From: JALYUA01 sp038203955
GTDB taxonomy: Bacteria; Acidobacteriota; Thermoanaerobaculia; UBA5066; Gp7-AA6
NCBI GenBank assembly: GCA_038203955.1
Contig: JBBRDK010000001.1
Coordinates: 40,009 to 104,008, forward strand
Length of the DNA stretch: 64,000 nucleotides
Direction: 5' to 3'
Of this stretch, positions 37,730 to 46,144 are shown piece after piece (positions within the stretch are counted from its first letter, which is position 1; each line of letters begins with the position of its first letter). The translations under genes were made by a program, and so were the position numbers. The notes beneath the pieces are model-generated. The model saw only the letters and a program-made list of their open reading frames with translations. It had not been told where the DNA came from and did no database searches.

Positions 37730-38157
37730 GGGGCGGCCCCTCTTTCCGCGTCGTCGAGACCGGCGTCCGCGTGCGCTACGCGGAGACGGATCGCATGGGG
37801 ATCGTCTACCACGCGCACTACATCGTGTGGTTCGAGATCGGACGCACCGAGTTCTGCCGCGCGGCGGGACTTCCTTACCGGGCGATGGAGGAGGCCGGTC
37901 TGCTCATCCTGGTGACCGGGGTCGAATGCATGTACCGCCGTTCGGCGCGGTACGACGACGAGATCCGGATCCAGGCGCGGATGACGGAACTCTCGAGCCG
38001 CGGCCTCGCCTTCTCGTACGACGTTCTGGGGCCCGGGGATGCCCGGCTCGCCGAGGGCGCTACCCGGCACGTCTTCGCCGACACGGCCGGACGGCCGCGG
38101 AGAGCCCCGGAAGACATGGTGGCCGCGCTGGAACGTTTCCGCGTTGCGGGAAGTTGA
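37726..38157 (+). CDS. YbgC/4-hydroxybenzoyl-CoA-type acyl-CoA thioesterase
   Basis: The 143-residue hot-dog protein has RVRYAETDRMGIVYHAHYIVWFEIGRTEF with the catalytic Asp and His of this thioesterase family. It starts with TTG overlapping coaD, which fits CoA metabolism. The stop codon is the TGA of the first heptad of the next array. In some bacteria YbgC belongs to the tol-pal operon; here it is 8 kb away. Confidence 0.85.
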   Translation: MRGGPSFRVVETGVRVRYAETDRMGIVYHAHYIVWFEIGRTEFCRAAGLPYRAMEEAGLLILVTGVECMYRRSARYDDEIRIQARMTELSSRGLAFSYDVLGPGDARLAEGATRHVFADTAGRPRRAPEDMVAALERFRVAGS

Positions 38158-38224
38158 GAGTCAGGAGTTCAGCGTTCGGAGTCAGAATCTCTGGAAAACC
38201 TCTCAACTCTCAGCTCTCAACTCG
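38152..38224. repeat. Inverted pair of heptad arrays between the thioesterase gene and msrA
   Basis: The left array reads AGTTGAG, AGTCAGG, AGTTCAG, CGTTCGG, AGTCAGA (38152-38186); the right one (38200-38224) reads AGTTGAG, AGCTGAG, AGTTGAG on the minus strand. Confidence 0.88.
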
Positions 38225-38281
38225 TCCCTCAAACCCCGCGAATCTGCCAGGCCCGATCCGTCGTAAATAAGAGGAGGTTCC

Positions 38282-38758
38282 ATGAGTCCAAACAAAGCCA
38301 CCTTCGCCGCCGGGTGCTTCTGGGGAGTCGAGGCCGCCTTTCGCCAGGTGCCCGGCGTTTTCTCGACCGCGGTCGGCTATTCGGGCGGGCAGACGGAGGA
38401 GCCGACCTACAAGGACGTGTGCGGAGGACGCACCGGGCACGCGGAGGTCGTCGAGGTCGAGTACGACCCCGAACGGGTGTCGTACGACCAGCTTCTGGAC
38501 GTGTTCTGGGAGAACCATGACCCGACGACGTTGAACCGCCAGGGCCCCGACGTCGGCGAGCAGTATCGGTCCGCCGTGTTCTTCCACGATACCGCGCAGG
38601 AGCAGGCGGCCCGGGCGTCGAAGGAGAGCGTCGGGAAATCGGGCCGCTACCGGCGCCCCGTCGTGACGGAGATCACCCCGGTGTCCCGTTTCTGGCGCGC
38701 GGAGGACTACCACCAGCAGTACCTGGAAAAGCGCGGCCTGGCGAGCTGCAAGATCTAG
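38282..38758 (+). CDS. msrA: Peptide methionine (S)-sulfoxide reductase
   Basis: MsrA repairs oxidised methionine in proteins. The 158-residue protein has the active-site GCFWGVEAAF (Cys12), GYSGGQTEEPTYKDVCGG, HAEVVEVEYDP and EDYHQQYLEK, with a resolving-type Cys in the C-terminal ASCKI. A strong AGGAGG precedes the ATG. Confidence 0.96.
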   Translation: MSPNKATFAAGCFWGVEAAFRQVPGVFSTAVGYSGGQTEEPTYKDVCGGRTGHAEVVEVEYDPERVSYDQLLDVFWENHDPTTLNRQGPDVGEQYRSAVFFHDTAQEQAARASKESVGKSGRYRRPVVTEITPVSRFWRAEDYHQQYLEKRGLASCKI

Positions 38759-38763
38759 CCGGG

Positions 38764-38855
38764 CGGGAATCGGGAATCGCAAATCGAAGAGACGCGAGGC
38801 GACTCTCTTCAGCTCCGATCTTTTCGTTTCCCGTTTCCCGTTTCCCGTTTCCCGA
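38764..38855. repeat. Inverted pair of CGGGAAn heptad arrays between msrA and the glycosyltransferase
   Basis: CGGGAAT, CGGGAAT, CGCAAAT, CGAAGAG (38764-38791) face four CGTTTCC words (38825-38852; CGGGAAA class on the minus strand). The right array lies inside the last codons of the glycosyltransferase gene. Confidence 0.9.
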
Positions 38856-39528
38856 AACCGTATCTCGCGATCGTCCACAGGATCTTGTACCCGGCTCGTA
38901 ATGTGCCGCCGACGGTGCCCGTGATCTTCGACACGCCCACGCGGCGCCGGTAGGAGACCGGGACCTCGGCGATCGCGAGCCCTTCGCGGACCGCCTTGAC
39001 CTGCATCTCGCACGTCCACCCGAAATTCGTGTCGACCATCCCGACCCGGCGGTAGGCCTCCCAGCGGATCGCGCGGAATGGCCCCAGGTCGGTGTAGCGA
39101 TGGCCGTAGAGGACCCGGATCAGGAAGCAGGCGAGCAGGTTTCCGAACCGCGCCTGCGGCAGGAGCGCGCCGGGCTCGCGCCGGCCGAGCGCGCGCGATC
39201 CGATGACCAGGTCCGCCCCGGCGTCGATCGCGGCGAGAAGCAGAAGCAGCTCCTCGGGATGGTCCGAATAGTCGCCGTCCAAGAACACGAGGACGTCCGG
39301 CGGGTCCGCCTCGAGCGCGGCGACGCCGGCCAGGCAGGCGCTCCCGTAGCCGCGGCGGGGCTCCCGCACGAGCCGGACGGGCAGCCCCTGCGCCACGAGC
39401 GACGTGCCGTCGGTCGAGCCGTTGTCGACGACGACGATCTCGCCGACGGGCGGTCGGGGGATGTCGGCGACGACGAGCGGAAGCGATTCGCGCTCGTTGA
39501 AGACCGGGATGATGACCGCCGTCCTCAC
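38809..39528 (-). CDS. Family 2 glycosyltransferase (polyprenyl-phosphate sugar type)
   Basis: The 239-residue protein has AVIIPVFNERESLPLV, VVDNGSTDGT and the metal-binding FLDGDYSDHPEEL, then VIGSRALGRREPGALLP and FRAIRWEAY, as in dolichyl/undecaprenyl-phosphate mannosyl- or glucosyltransferases. There is no C-terminal membrane helix pair. The GTG start overlaps the eamA stop. The last 15 residues (GKRETGNGKRKDRS) are written by a CGGGAAA heptad array. Confidence 0.88.
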   Translation of the reverse strand: MRTAVIIPVFNERESLPLVVADIPRPPVGEIVVVDNGSTDGTSLVAQGLPVRLVREPRRGYGSACLAGVAALEADPPDVLVFLDGDYSDHPEELLLLLAAIDAGADLVIGSRALGRREPGALLPQARFGNLLACFLIRVLYGHRYTDLGPFRAIRWEAYRRVGMVDTNFGWTCEMQVKAVREGLAIAEVPVSYRRRVGVSKITGTVGGTLRAGYKILWTIARYGFGKRETGNGKRKDRS

Positions 39529-40388
39529 CGGACCGCTCCTCCGCGCGGCCGGCCCGCGACGGAAACGGCGAGCCCGGCGAAGATCAGCGCAGCGGCGACG
39601 GCCGTCCGACCCGCGAAGCGCTCGCGAAGGACGATCACCGCGAGCACGGACGCGATGAGGGGCTGGAGGAACACGTAGAACGCGACCTTCGACGCCTCGG
39701 TCCGCGCGAGCGCCCACGAGTTACAGAGGTAGGGGAGCACGGTGCTGAAGACGACGATCGCGCCGACGCCCGCCCACGAGACGGGAGGCACACTTGCCGG
39801 CGAGAAGCGCGGAAGGAAGGGCGCCGCGGCGAGGAGGATCGGACCCGCGCCGTACAGGAAGATGCGGGAAACGACCGTTCCCGCGGAATAGCGGGCCAGG
39901 ATCGGACGCGACAGCACCAGATAGAAAGAGTACGACAGCGAGTTGGCGAGAATGAGCAGGTCGCCCCGCACGGACCCGTTAGCCAGCGGCATCCCCGTGA
40001 CGTTCAAGAGCACGAGGACACCGGCGGTCGCGAGGCCGGCCGCGGCGACGCCGCGCGCCGCCATCTTTTCGCGTCCGAGGAGTACCGCTACGGCGAGCGT
40101 GAAAACGGGAATGGTCGCCGTCAGGATCGTCGTGTGGATGGCCGACGTCATCGACAGGCCCAGGATGAAGAGCATCTGGTTGAAAGAAACGCCGAGCAAC
40201 GCGTACAGGAAGACGGCGGGACGGTCCTTCCGCTCGAGCTCCCTGTCGCCGGAGATCCGCCGGAGGCCCTCGAGCAGCACGGCGGCGGAACACACCCGGA
40301 TCGCCGCCAGCACGAGGGGCGGAATCACCGGCAGCACGAGCTTGCCGAAGATCGGAAACAGAGCGAAGCCCGCTTGCGCCCCGAGCAA
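39525..40388 (-). CDS. EamA/DMT family transporter
   Basis: The 287-residue protein has ten hydrophobic helices in two EamA repeats (FALFPIFGKLVLPVIPP…; SYSFYLVLSRPILARYSAGTV). Substrate is unknown (small metabolite export is usual). The TTG at 40388 is the only standard start; an in-frame TGA at 40518-40520 closes the region upstream and no ATG, GTG or TTG lies between. Its stop overlaps the glycosyltransferase start. Confidence 0.85.
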   Translation of the reverse strand: MLGAQAGFALFPIFGKLVLPVIPPLVLAAIRVCSAAVLLEGLRRISGDRELERKDRPAVFLYALLGVSFNQMLFILGLSMTSAIHTTILTATIPVFTLAVAVLLGREKMAARGVAAAGLATAGVLVLLNVTGMPLANGSVRGDLLILANSLSYSFYLVLSRPILARYSAGTVVSRIFLYGAGPILLAAAPFLPRFSPASVPPVSWAGVGAIVVFSTVLPYLCNSWALARTEASKVAFYVFLQPLIASVLAVIVLRERFAGRTAVAAALIFAGLAVSVAGRPRGGAVR

Positions 40389-40539
40389 AGCCGCGTGAAC
40401 GGCCCAGCCCGATGGCGCCGGGACCGCTCGCAGGCGGTCGGGGCGCGCGGCGGAAGTCAGGAGGAGATCCGCATCGCCGCAGCCGTCGGAATCGCCCGCG
40501 CGCCGCGCGGCGGCGATTCAACGACGACGGGCGTTTCGA

Positions 40540-41427
40540 TCACTCGAAGGGCAGAGACGACGCGACCGCCGAGAGGTTCGGCGCCGCGGCCGACACCAGG
40601 CGGTCGCCGGTCGCGACGTCGCGGAACGCAAAGCCGAGCCCGATGGCGCCGAATCGGGGCGAGACGACCGCGCTCGTTACGCGTCCCATCTCGATCTTGC
40701 CGTCGCCTGAGCCGTCCGGGAGTTTCAGGAGGGTGCCGGGCGCCAGCGCCGCCTCCGGGAACCGGAATCCCACCAGCCGGCGGTTGACGCGGCCGTAGGT
40801 CCGGAGCCGTGCCACGATCTCCTGGCCGACATAGCAGCCCTTCGTCGTCGAGATCGCGTCGGAGAGTCCGACCTCGTCGGGGAGGTTCGTTTCGCCGGCA
40901 TCCTGGCCGAACCTCGGGCGGCCACTCTCCACCCGGAGGATCTCCGCGGACGCCTCGTCTAAGGAAACCGCGCCCGCGCCCTCGAGCGTGCGGGAGGCCT
41001 CCTCCCGGTCCGCCGTGGGGACGAGCAGCTCGCTCGAGAATTCGAACTCCCCGGGAAGGGCGAGCCAACCCCCGGCCGCGTTCGAGGGCGGCGGCCCCGC
41101 GACGATCCCGAACCGCGCGAAGTCCGAGGACCGGTCCTCGATCGCGACCTTCTGGAAGACGGCGTATTTCGCCAGGTGCGCCAGCACCTTTTCCCGGGAA
41201 GCGGAGGAGAGCAGGAGCCGCAGGCGGTCCGGCAATCCGACCAGGCGCGCCACGAAGAGCAGCTTGCCTTTCGGCGTCAGCCCGGCCGCCGGCACGACTT
41301 CCCCGGCCTCCGCCCGGCGGACGTCCTGAGTGACCTGTCCCTGGAGGAACGCCGCGCGGTCGGCGCCGGTGACGTCGAGGACGGCAGCCCGACGGACCCG
41401 ATAGGCGAAGAGCCCGGGGGGCGTCAC
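40540..41427 (-). CDS. ygfZ: Folate-binding protein YgfZ (GcvT-like)
   Basis: YgfZ helps maintain iron-sulfur enzymes such as MiaB. The 295-residue protein has GADRAAFLQGQVTQDV at the N-terminus and the diagnostic KGCYVGQEIVARLRTYGRVNRRL motif near residue 196. It lacks the full aminomethyltransferase signature. The start is GTG. Its product may support the iron-sulfur enzyme LipA encoded elsewhere in the window. Confidence 0.92.
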   Translation of the reverse strand: MTPPGLFAYRVRRAAVLDVTGADRAAFLQGQVTQDVRRAEAGEVVPAAGLTPKGKLLFVARLVGLPDRLRLLLSSASREKVLAHLAKYAVFQKVAIEDRSSDFARFGIVAGPPPSNAAGGWLALPGEFEFSSELLVPTADREEASRTLEGAGAVSLDEASAEILRVESGRPRFGQDAGETNLPDEVGLSDAISTTKGCYVGQEIVARLRTYGRVNRRLVGFRFPEAALAPGTLLKLPDGSGDGKIEMGRVTSAVVSPRFGAIGLGFAFRDVATGDRLVSAAAPNLSAVASSLPFE

Positions 41428-41461
41428 GAGAGTCCTCGAGCCTCCGCGCTCGGGCAGAACG

Positions 41462-41782
41462 TCACCGCGGCCCGATCCGCGCGCGAACGCGGGCCTGGGT
41501 CGAGTCGGCGATGTCGAGCGGCCTCATGCGGGTCGAGATACGGATGGTGCCGTCGAGCTCGTGGTCGTTCACCGTGTCGGACCTGTCTCCGGACTTCACG
41601 ACCCGCCCCGAGCGGTCGTCGATGTCCATGCCGAGCGCGATGTGGCATTCGCCGCTTCCGCGATTCTCGACGTGGAAGTCCCACCAATCGTTTTTCTCGA
41701 ACTCCGCCGCGGCCCCCGGAGCGGCGGCCGGGAATGCCGCGGCGAGAAGAGCCGCGCCGGTGAGGAGCAGGGGGCGTTTCAT
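41462..41782 (-). CDS. Small exported protein of unknown function
   Basis: The 106-residue protein has a signal peptide (LLLTGAALLAAAFPAAAPGAAA) and a charged mature part with one Cys (GSGECHIALGMDIDD). I do not recognise the family. A GGAG precedes the ATG. It is 34 bases upstream of ygfZ and divergent from the 88-residue zinc-ribbon-like gene. Confidence 0.65.
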   Translation of the reverse strand: MKRPLLLTGAALLAAAFPAAAPGAAAEFEKNDWWDFHVENRGSGECHIALGMDIDDRSGRVVKSGDRSDTVNDHELDGTIRISTRMRPLDIADSTQARVRARIGPR

Positions 41783-41802
41783 CCGAGCTTCTCCTTCCGT
41801 CG

Positions 41803-41808
41803 TATTAT
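41803..41808 (+). promoter_or_regulatory. Candidate -10 box for a leaderless transcript
   Basis: TATTAT ends six bases before the GTG at 41815. No Shine-Dalgarno sequence lies between. Confidence 0.5.
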
Positions 41809-41814
41809 CGCTTC

Positions 41815-42081
41815 GTGGAAGACGCGAGCGAAGAGACCGCCCGGCACGTGATCGACATCTTCATGATGTCCATCAAGTGCGGCAACTGCGACACCTACCA
41901 GACCGTCGTCCGGTTTGCGAAGCATCCCGAAAAGAACGTGTACACCTACGAATGCGAAAACGAGATCTGCGACCCGAACGTGACGCGGACGATCGTCGAG
42001 GTGCCCAGGCAGTTCGACAACTCCGTCAAGCGGGCCGAAGAGCTGCCCTATTACGAGCGGGAAGAGACGTCCGAGGTCTGA
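41815..42081 (+). CDS. Small four-cysteine (zinc-ribbon-like) protein
   Basis: The 88-residue protein carries CGNC and CENEIC, a CxxC plus C-x4-C pair 26 residues apart, which could bind zinc. The rest is charged with a C-terminal acidic end. I do not recognise a named family; a nucleic-acid or protein-binding adaptor is possible. The GTG start is placed by the conserved-looking frame and by the -10-like TATTAT just upstream. Confidence 0.65.
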   Translation: MEDASEETARHVIDIFMMSIKCGNCDTYQTVVRFAKHPEKNVYTYECENEICDPNVTRTIVEVPRQFDNSVKRAEELPYYEREETSEV

Positions 42082-42111
42082 TCGCTCGTCCCTTCGGGGC
42101 GCGAATTCCTG

Positions 42112-42117
42112 TAAAAT
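42112..42117 (+). promoter_or_regulatory. Candidate -10 box upstream of the PaaI-type thioesterase
   Basis: TAAAAT ends nine bases before the ATG at 42127, and no Shine-Dalgarno sequence is visible. Confidence 0.45.
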
Positions 42118-42126
42118 GAATCGTTT

Positions 42127-42615
42127 ATGAGTGCGACGATGACGACCCCGCAGTCGGGTTCGGGCGGTCCCCTGACGCTGGCTCCGGATCTCTTGGATCG
42201 CCTGCGGAACCGCCTCGCCGGATCGCCCGCGATCGGCCGGCTTCAACCGGTTTTAGAGGAGCTCTCCCTCGACTACGCCGTCCTGAGACTGCCCTACCGC
42301 GACGAGGTCAGCAACGGGTCGGGGACGATCCACGGAGGGATCCTGGCGACCCTGGCCGATACGGCCGTCGCGTTCGCGCTCTCGACCAACTTCGACGGAA
42401 AGATGGGGTTCGCCACCGCGGACCTGACCATCCACTTTCTCCGTCGCGCACGAGGAGACGTCTGGGCCCGCGCCCGTATCGTCAAGAAGGGGCGCCGCAT
42501 CAACATCGGGGATGTCGAGATCGTGGACGCGGAAGGCCGGCCGGTCGCCCGTGTGCTCGCCTCATTTCTCCTGACGACCTCCTCGTTCGATTACGTACCG
42601 GAAGGAAAACCATGA
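42127..42615 (+). CDS. PaaI-type hot-dog thioesterase
   Basis: The 162-residue protein has the GTIHGGILATLADTAVAFAL segment with the HGG motif of PaaI-family acyl-CoA thioesterases, and later TADLTIHFLRRARG. The substrate is unknown. The stop overlaps the next ATG as ATGA. Confidence 0.88.
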   Translation: MSATMTTPQSGSGGPLTLAPDLLDRLRNRLAGSPAIGRLQPVLEELSLDYAVLRLPYRDEVSNGSGTIHGGILATLADTAVAFALSTNFDGKMGFATADLTIHFLRRARGDVWARARIVKKGRRINIGDVEIVDAEGRPVARVLASFLLTTSSFDYVPEGKP

Positions 42616-43604
42616 ACGACGACACCATCCCGTTTCCCGCCGCCGAAGAGGGCGGAGAGAAGAAGAGCCGCCGACGGCGCGGCGGAGCCCGCCGGCACAA
42701 GCCGCGGGTTGCCGGCGGCCCCGAGGAGCCGCGAAACGGCGACCACCCGCTTCCCGCTCCCATCCCGGTCCTGGCCACGCCTCTTCTCGCGCCGGCCCCG
42801 CCGGTCGTATCCTCCTCGCACACTATGACGCCGGTGTCTCTCGCCCCTCCGCCGCCGGCCCGGGTCTCGGTCGAGCAGCGGCTCTCGCTCTTCATCGACT
42901 TCGAGAACATCGCGCTCGGCGCGCGCGACGCGAAGTACAAGAAGTTTGACATCCATCTCGTTCTGCAGCGCCTGATCGAAAAGGGACGCATCGTCTACAA
43001 GAAGGCGTATGCCGACTGGACGCGCTACTCCGACTACAAGCGCGAATTCCACGAGGCGGCCATCGAGCTCATCGACATCCCGCAGCGGGGTTACAGCGGA
43101 AAGAACTCGGCCGACATCCGGATGGTGGTCGACGCGATGGACCTCGCGAACTCCAAGGGGCACATCACAACGTTCGTGATCTGTTCGGGAGATTCCGACT
43201 TTTCCCCCCTGGTCTCGAAGCTCAAGGAAAACGACAAGAGCGTCATCGGGGTGGGCGTCAAAAACTCCACGTCGGAGCTGCTGATCAGCAACTGCGACGA
43301 GTTCATCTTCTACGAGGACCTGGTCCGGGAGACCCGCGAGCTGCCCTCGATCGAGAACCTGCCCGAGAAGAAGAAGGAAGTCTTCCGCCTGATGCTCGAC
43401 TCGATGCAGGCGCTCCAGAGAGAGAACTACGACGTGATCTGGGGCTCGATGATCAAACAGACGATGCAGCGCAAGCAGCCATACTTCAACGAGTCGTACT
43501 ACGGGTACAAATCCTTCTCGGAGCTGCTCGAGGACGCGGAGCGGCTGAAGATCCTCTCGATGAAGAAAGACGCCAAGAGCGGCGGCTACATGATCAGTGT
43601 CTGA
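42612..43604 (+). CDS. NYN-domain ribonuclease-like protein with LOTUS/OST-HTH domain
   Basis: The 330-residue protein has a basic disordered N-terminus (KKSRRRRGGARRHKP), a NYN (PIN-like) domain at about 88-235 with the acidic residues in LFIDFENIA, DIRMVVDAMDLAN and CSGDSDFSPLV, and a C-terminal OST-HTH/LOTUS-like domain (about 245-330). Such proteins are predicted RNA-cleaving or RNA-binding factors. It is coupled to the thioesterase. Confidence 0.88.
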   Translation: MNDDTIPFPAAEEGGEKKSRRRRGGARRHKPRVAGGPEEPRNGDHPLPAPIPVLATPLLAPAPPVVSSSHTMTPVSLAPPPPARVSVEQRLSLFIDFENIALGARDAKYKKFDIHLVLQRLIEKGRIVYKKAYADWTRYSDYKREFHEAAIELIDIPQRGYSGKNSADIRMVVDAMDLANSKGHITTFVICSGDSDFSPLVSKLKENDKSVIGVGVKNSTSELLISNCDEFIFYEDLVRETRELPSIENLPEKKKEVFRLMLDSMQALQRENYDVIWGSMIKQTMQRKQPYFNESYYGYKSFSELLEDAERLKILSMKKDAKSGGYMISV

Positions 43605-43608
43605 AGAG

Positions 43609-43636
43609 AGTTGAGCGTCGAGTGTTGAGCGTACGG
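43609..43636. repeat. AGTTGAG-type heptad array after the NYN gene
   Basis: AGTTGAG, CGTCGAG, TGTTGAG, CGTACGG run in phase, a diverged array that starts six bases after the stop codon. Confidence 0.8.
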
Positions 43637-43710
43637 GTTGGGGGCGGGGCGAGTGGCCCGAAAGCGACTTCGGGGTCGGCGCGGAGGGGAGACCCTTCGA
43701 TTCCCCGATT

Positions 43711-43766
43711 CTAGTGGACCGCGGAGTACCGCGGCCGTCTCGCTCCCGTTGGTCGCTCGGCTCCCG
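43711..43766. repeat. 56-bp interspersed element, copy 3
   Basis: It matches copies 1 and 2 at 55 of 56 bases (CTAGTGGACC instead of CTAGTTGACC). A CGATTCC-like word precedes it, as at the other copies. Confidence 0.92.
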
Positions 43767-43778
43767 ACTCCGGTCCAG

Positions 43779-44789
43779 CTACTTCCTCTTCAGCGTGAGC
43801 CGGTCGCCTGGGCCGCCCTCGGGCCCCGAGAGCGTGCCGTACACCTCGAGCTTCAAGAAATCCGCGGCGCCCGACAGATCCCAGACCAGGTTGCGGAAGC
43901 CGCGGAGGTCGCTGCCCGGTTCCGGATGGATGACGTCGGACAGGGCGTCGACCCCGCGGTGGCGGGCGTACTCCCGGGAAAAGAAGACGTAGGAGAGGAA
44001 GCCGCTCTGGTTGACGCCCGCCTGGACGAGGTAGTCGTCCTCGACGGACTCGAGCAGGAGATACCGCACGTCCAGGACCCGCCGGCTCTGCCCTTCGAGG
44101 GCCCGCCACACGCGCTCGCGCGGCGGCACCCACGCGGGAAACGGAATGTAGTCGATCGGCAGCGCCGCGCCGGCGGGAGAAGCGGCCAGGAGAGAGGAGA
44201 TCTGGCCGAGCCGTTGCGGGCCGTCGGAGACGAGCCGGTACCCGGCGCCGACCCCGCCGCGGCCGGGATCGGTCAGCAGGACTCCCGCAGCGAGGATCGC
44301 CCCGTCGCCGTCCGTTTCGACGAAAGCCTTCTTCAGGGCGGGCCGCGACGGAGAGGAGAGGGTCTTGGGAAACTCCGTCTCCCATCGGCCGGAGAGATCG
44401 AGGCGCGACGGCTCGGCGGCGGGCGCAGCGGGAGCCGTCTCGCGAAGGGGAGGCAGCGCCCGCGGGCGCACCGCCAGGATCAGAAGCGTGGCGAGAACGG
44501 CGACGCCGGCGCCGATCGCGGCCGCTGTCGCCGGCCGGATCCGGCTCGCTTCGGCCGCCGTCGCGTCCGGCGGCGGCGGCGGGGGCCGTTCAGGGCGGCG
44601 CAGCGGGCCAGGAGGAGTCGCCGGCGCGGGTTCCGGCGACGACGGAACGAGAGTCGCGACGGCGTCGGGGTCTGGAGGAGACGGCCGGCCGGCGGGCGGC
44701 TCCGGCCGCTCGAGCGGGCGCGAACAACGGAGGCACTTTTCGGTCGGGATCTGCGTGAAGCCGCAGTTCGGGCACGTCACCCAATCCAT
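43779..44789 (-). CDS. Zinc-ribbon, proline-rich single-pass membrane protein of unknown function
   Basis: The 336-residue protein starts with a zinc ribbon (CPNCGFTQIPTEKCLRC), then a Pro-rich linker (about 25-85), one membrane helix (about 90-106, AIGAGVAVLATLLILAV) and a soluble domain I do not recognise (WETEFPKTL… RKAFVETDGDG…). The topology implies a cytoplasmic zinc ribbon and an extracytoplasmic domain. It has a TACACT hexamer seven bases before the ATG. Confidence 0.75.
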   Translation of the reverse strand: MDWVTCPNCGFTQIPTEKCLRCSRPLERPEPPAGRPSPPDPDAVATLVPSSPEPAPATPPGPLRRPERPPPPPPDATAAEASRIRPATAAAIGAGVAVLATLLILAVRPRALPPLRETAPAAPAAEPSRLDLSGRWETEFPKTLSSPSRPALKKAFVETDGDGAILAAGVLLTDPGRGGVGAGYRLVSDGPQRLGQISSLLAASPAGAALPIDYIPFPAWVPPRERVWRALEGQSRRVLDVRYLLLESVEDDYLVQAGVNQSGFLSYVFFSREYARHRGVDALSDVIHPEPGSDLRGFRNLVWDLSGAADFLKLEVYGTLSGPEGGPGDRLTLKRK

Positions 44790-44796
44790 CGAACCG

Positions 44797-44802
44797 AGTG
44801 TA
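44797..44802 (-). promoter_or_regulatory. Candidate -10 box for a leaderless transcript
   Basis: On the minus strand TACACT ends seven bases before the ATG at 44789, the same layout as at lpxD and the SPOR gene. Confidence 0.45.
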
Positions 44803-44808
44803 GCAGTG

Positions 44809-44925
44809 AGTTCTCAGTTCTCAGTCGTCCGTTCCGAGTCGCTCTCGGTCCGCGGAGGCTATTGAACCCGATGAATTCTCCGCATAAGACCAGAACCGAC
44901 GACTGAAAACTGACGACTGACAACT
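44809..44925. repeat. Inverted pair of heptad arrays between two minus-strand genes
   Basis: The left array reads AGTTCTC, AGTTCTC, AGTCGTC, CGTTCCG, AGTCGCT (44809-44843). The right array (44898-44925) reads GACGACT, GAAAACT, GACGACT, GACAACT. Confidence 0.9.
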
Positions 44926-44929
44926 CCCC

Positions 44930-45988
44930 TCATATCTCCCGGAAAAAGAACCGGTCGAGGACCCCCAGGCGGGCCTGCCGGTCGTAATCGGGATCCATCA
45001 GCCAGAGGGCGGCGGCGATTGAGGAGGCGAGTGAGTTTCCGTCCTGGGGGGTGAAGCAGAAGCCGACCACGTCGCGGTCGCCGTTGACCGTGATCGTCGG
45101 GGCGGCCACGACCGCCTGCGACAGGATCCGGCCGTAGTACCCGTGGTCGCGGCCGAAGGAAAAGATCTGATTCGACGAGCGCTTTTCCGTGATCGCGATC
45201 CGCCGGTTGGCGCGAAGCCGGTCGAGCGCCCGCTCCTTCGTCATCGGGTTCGTCAGCTCGAGGTCGAACCAGAGGGAGTGCATGTACTGGGTATTCAGCT
45301 TCATGGCCGACGAGAAAAGCTTCGTCTTCCAGCCGATGGTCTCGAGAAGCCGGGACGCGTCGCGCGCGTGGTGCGTGCCGTACTGCGGGTCGTCGTGCTT
45401 GCCGGCGGACGGCGCCGGGGCGAAGCTCGAATCCTGGGAGACGTCGTTGGCGCGGCGCAGGCACACGAAGCGTCCCTGCTCGAGCCCGGAGCCGTGGTCC
45501 TCGGTCTCCGCCAGCGTCTTAACGAGCGCGGCGATGTTGTGGGTGTTGCACGAGACGACCTGGAGGAAACGGTCCTCGCCCGCGATGAGCGCCTCGTCGT
45601 TGATCCCCATCGCGTACGGCTTCCCGAAGCCGAACTCGCTGCCCTGCGCGAGGAATCCCCGCGGGCCCGACAGCTTTTCGTACACCTTCTTGTTCTCGTT
45701 GCCCGCCGGCGTGCAATCGATCACGACCGTGGCGCGCTCGAGCGCCTCCTGCGCCTCGTAGTCGACCTTGTGGCCGAGCGCCTCGAAATCGGCGACCTTG
45801 TCGGAGTCCACGGCGAGCTTCGCGCCGCGCTGGAGCAGGTGGTTGACCTTGGCGCGCTCGGTGGTCATCGGCGTCCGCTTGTGGAAGGTGATCTCGTCGA
45901 CCCCGAGGTATTTCTTGAAGTCGGCGAAGAGACCGATGAGGGGCTCGCCGATGGTGCCGGTGCCGACGACGTGTACGATCTTGTTCAT
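44930..45988 (-). CDS. Class II (archaeal-type) glyceraldehyde-3-phosphate dehydrogenase-like protein
   Basis: The 352-residue protein has a Rossmann start (IVHVVGTGTIGEPL), DCTPAGNENKK (archaeal DTTPNG-like), and the active-site segment LQVVSCNTHNIAAL with the catalytic Cys, then LRRANDVSQ and THHARDA, in the same order as archaeal type II GAPDH. The usual SCNTT is SCNTH here and the C-terminal end is diverged, so substrate and cofactor are uncertain. The ATG at 45988 follows an AGGAAG-like site; no other glycolytic gene is near. Confidence 0.7.
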   Translation of the reverse strand: MNKIVHVVGTGTIGEPLIGLFADFKKYLGVDEITFHKRTPMTTERAKVNHLLQRGAKLAVDSDKVADFEALGHKVDYEAQEALERATVVIDCTPAGNENKKVYEKLSGPRGFLAQGSEFGFGKPYAMGINDEALIAGEDRFLQVVSCNTHNIAALVKTLAETEDHGSGLEQGRFVCLRRANDVSQDSSFAPAPSAGKHDDPQYGTHHARDASRLLETIGWKTKLFSSAMKLNTQYMHSLWFDLELTNPMTKERALDRLRANRRIAITEKRSSNQIFSFGRDHGYYGRILSQAVVAAPTITVNGDRDVVGFCFTPQDGNSLASSIAAALWLMDPDYDRQARLGVLDRFFFREI

Positions 45989-46144
45989 GCGTTTGCTTCC
46001 TGCTTCCGTGCCTTTCGGCCGTTCGGTTCCCGGGACTGCGCGGTCTCTCGGCCGGGGACCGGGCGAGAGGCCGGAAGAATACGATGAACCCGGCCTTTCG
46101 CCAACGTTCCGGGAGGCCGCCGGCGTGCCGCTTCGGGGTCGCGC

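Noticed and set aside
37726..38157. YbgC as a tol-pal member
   Set aside because: The fold fits, but the gene is 8 kb from the tol set and coupled to coaD, so I give only a thioesterase call.
40389..40520. Upstream start for the EamA transporter
   Set aside because: The in-frame region to the TGA at 40518-40520 contains no ATG, GTG or TTG; the TTG at 40388 already precedes the first full helix.
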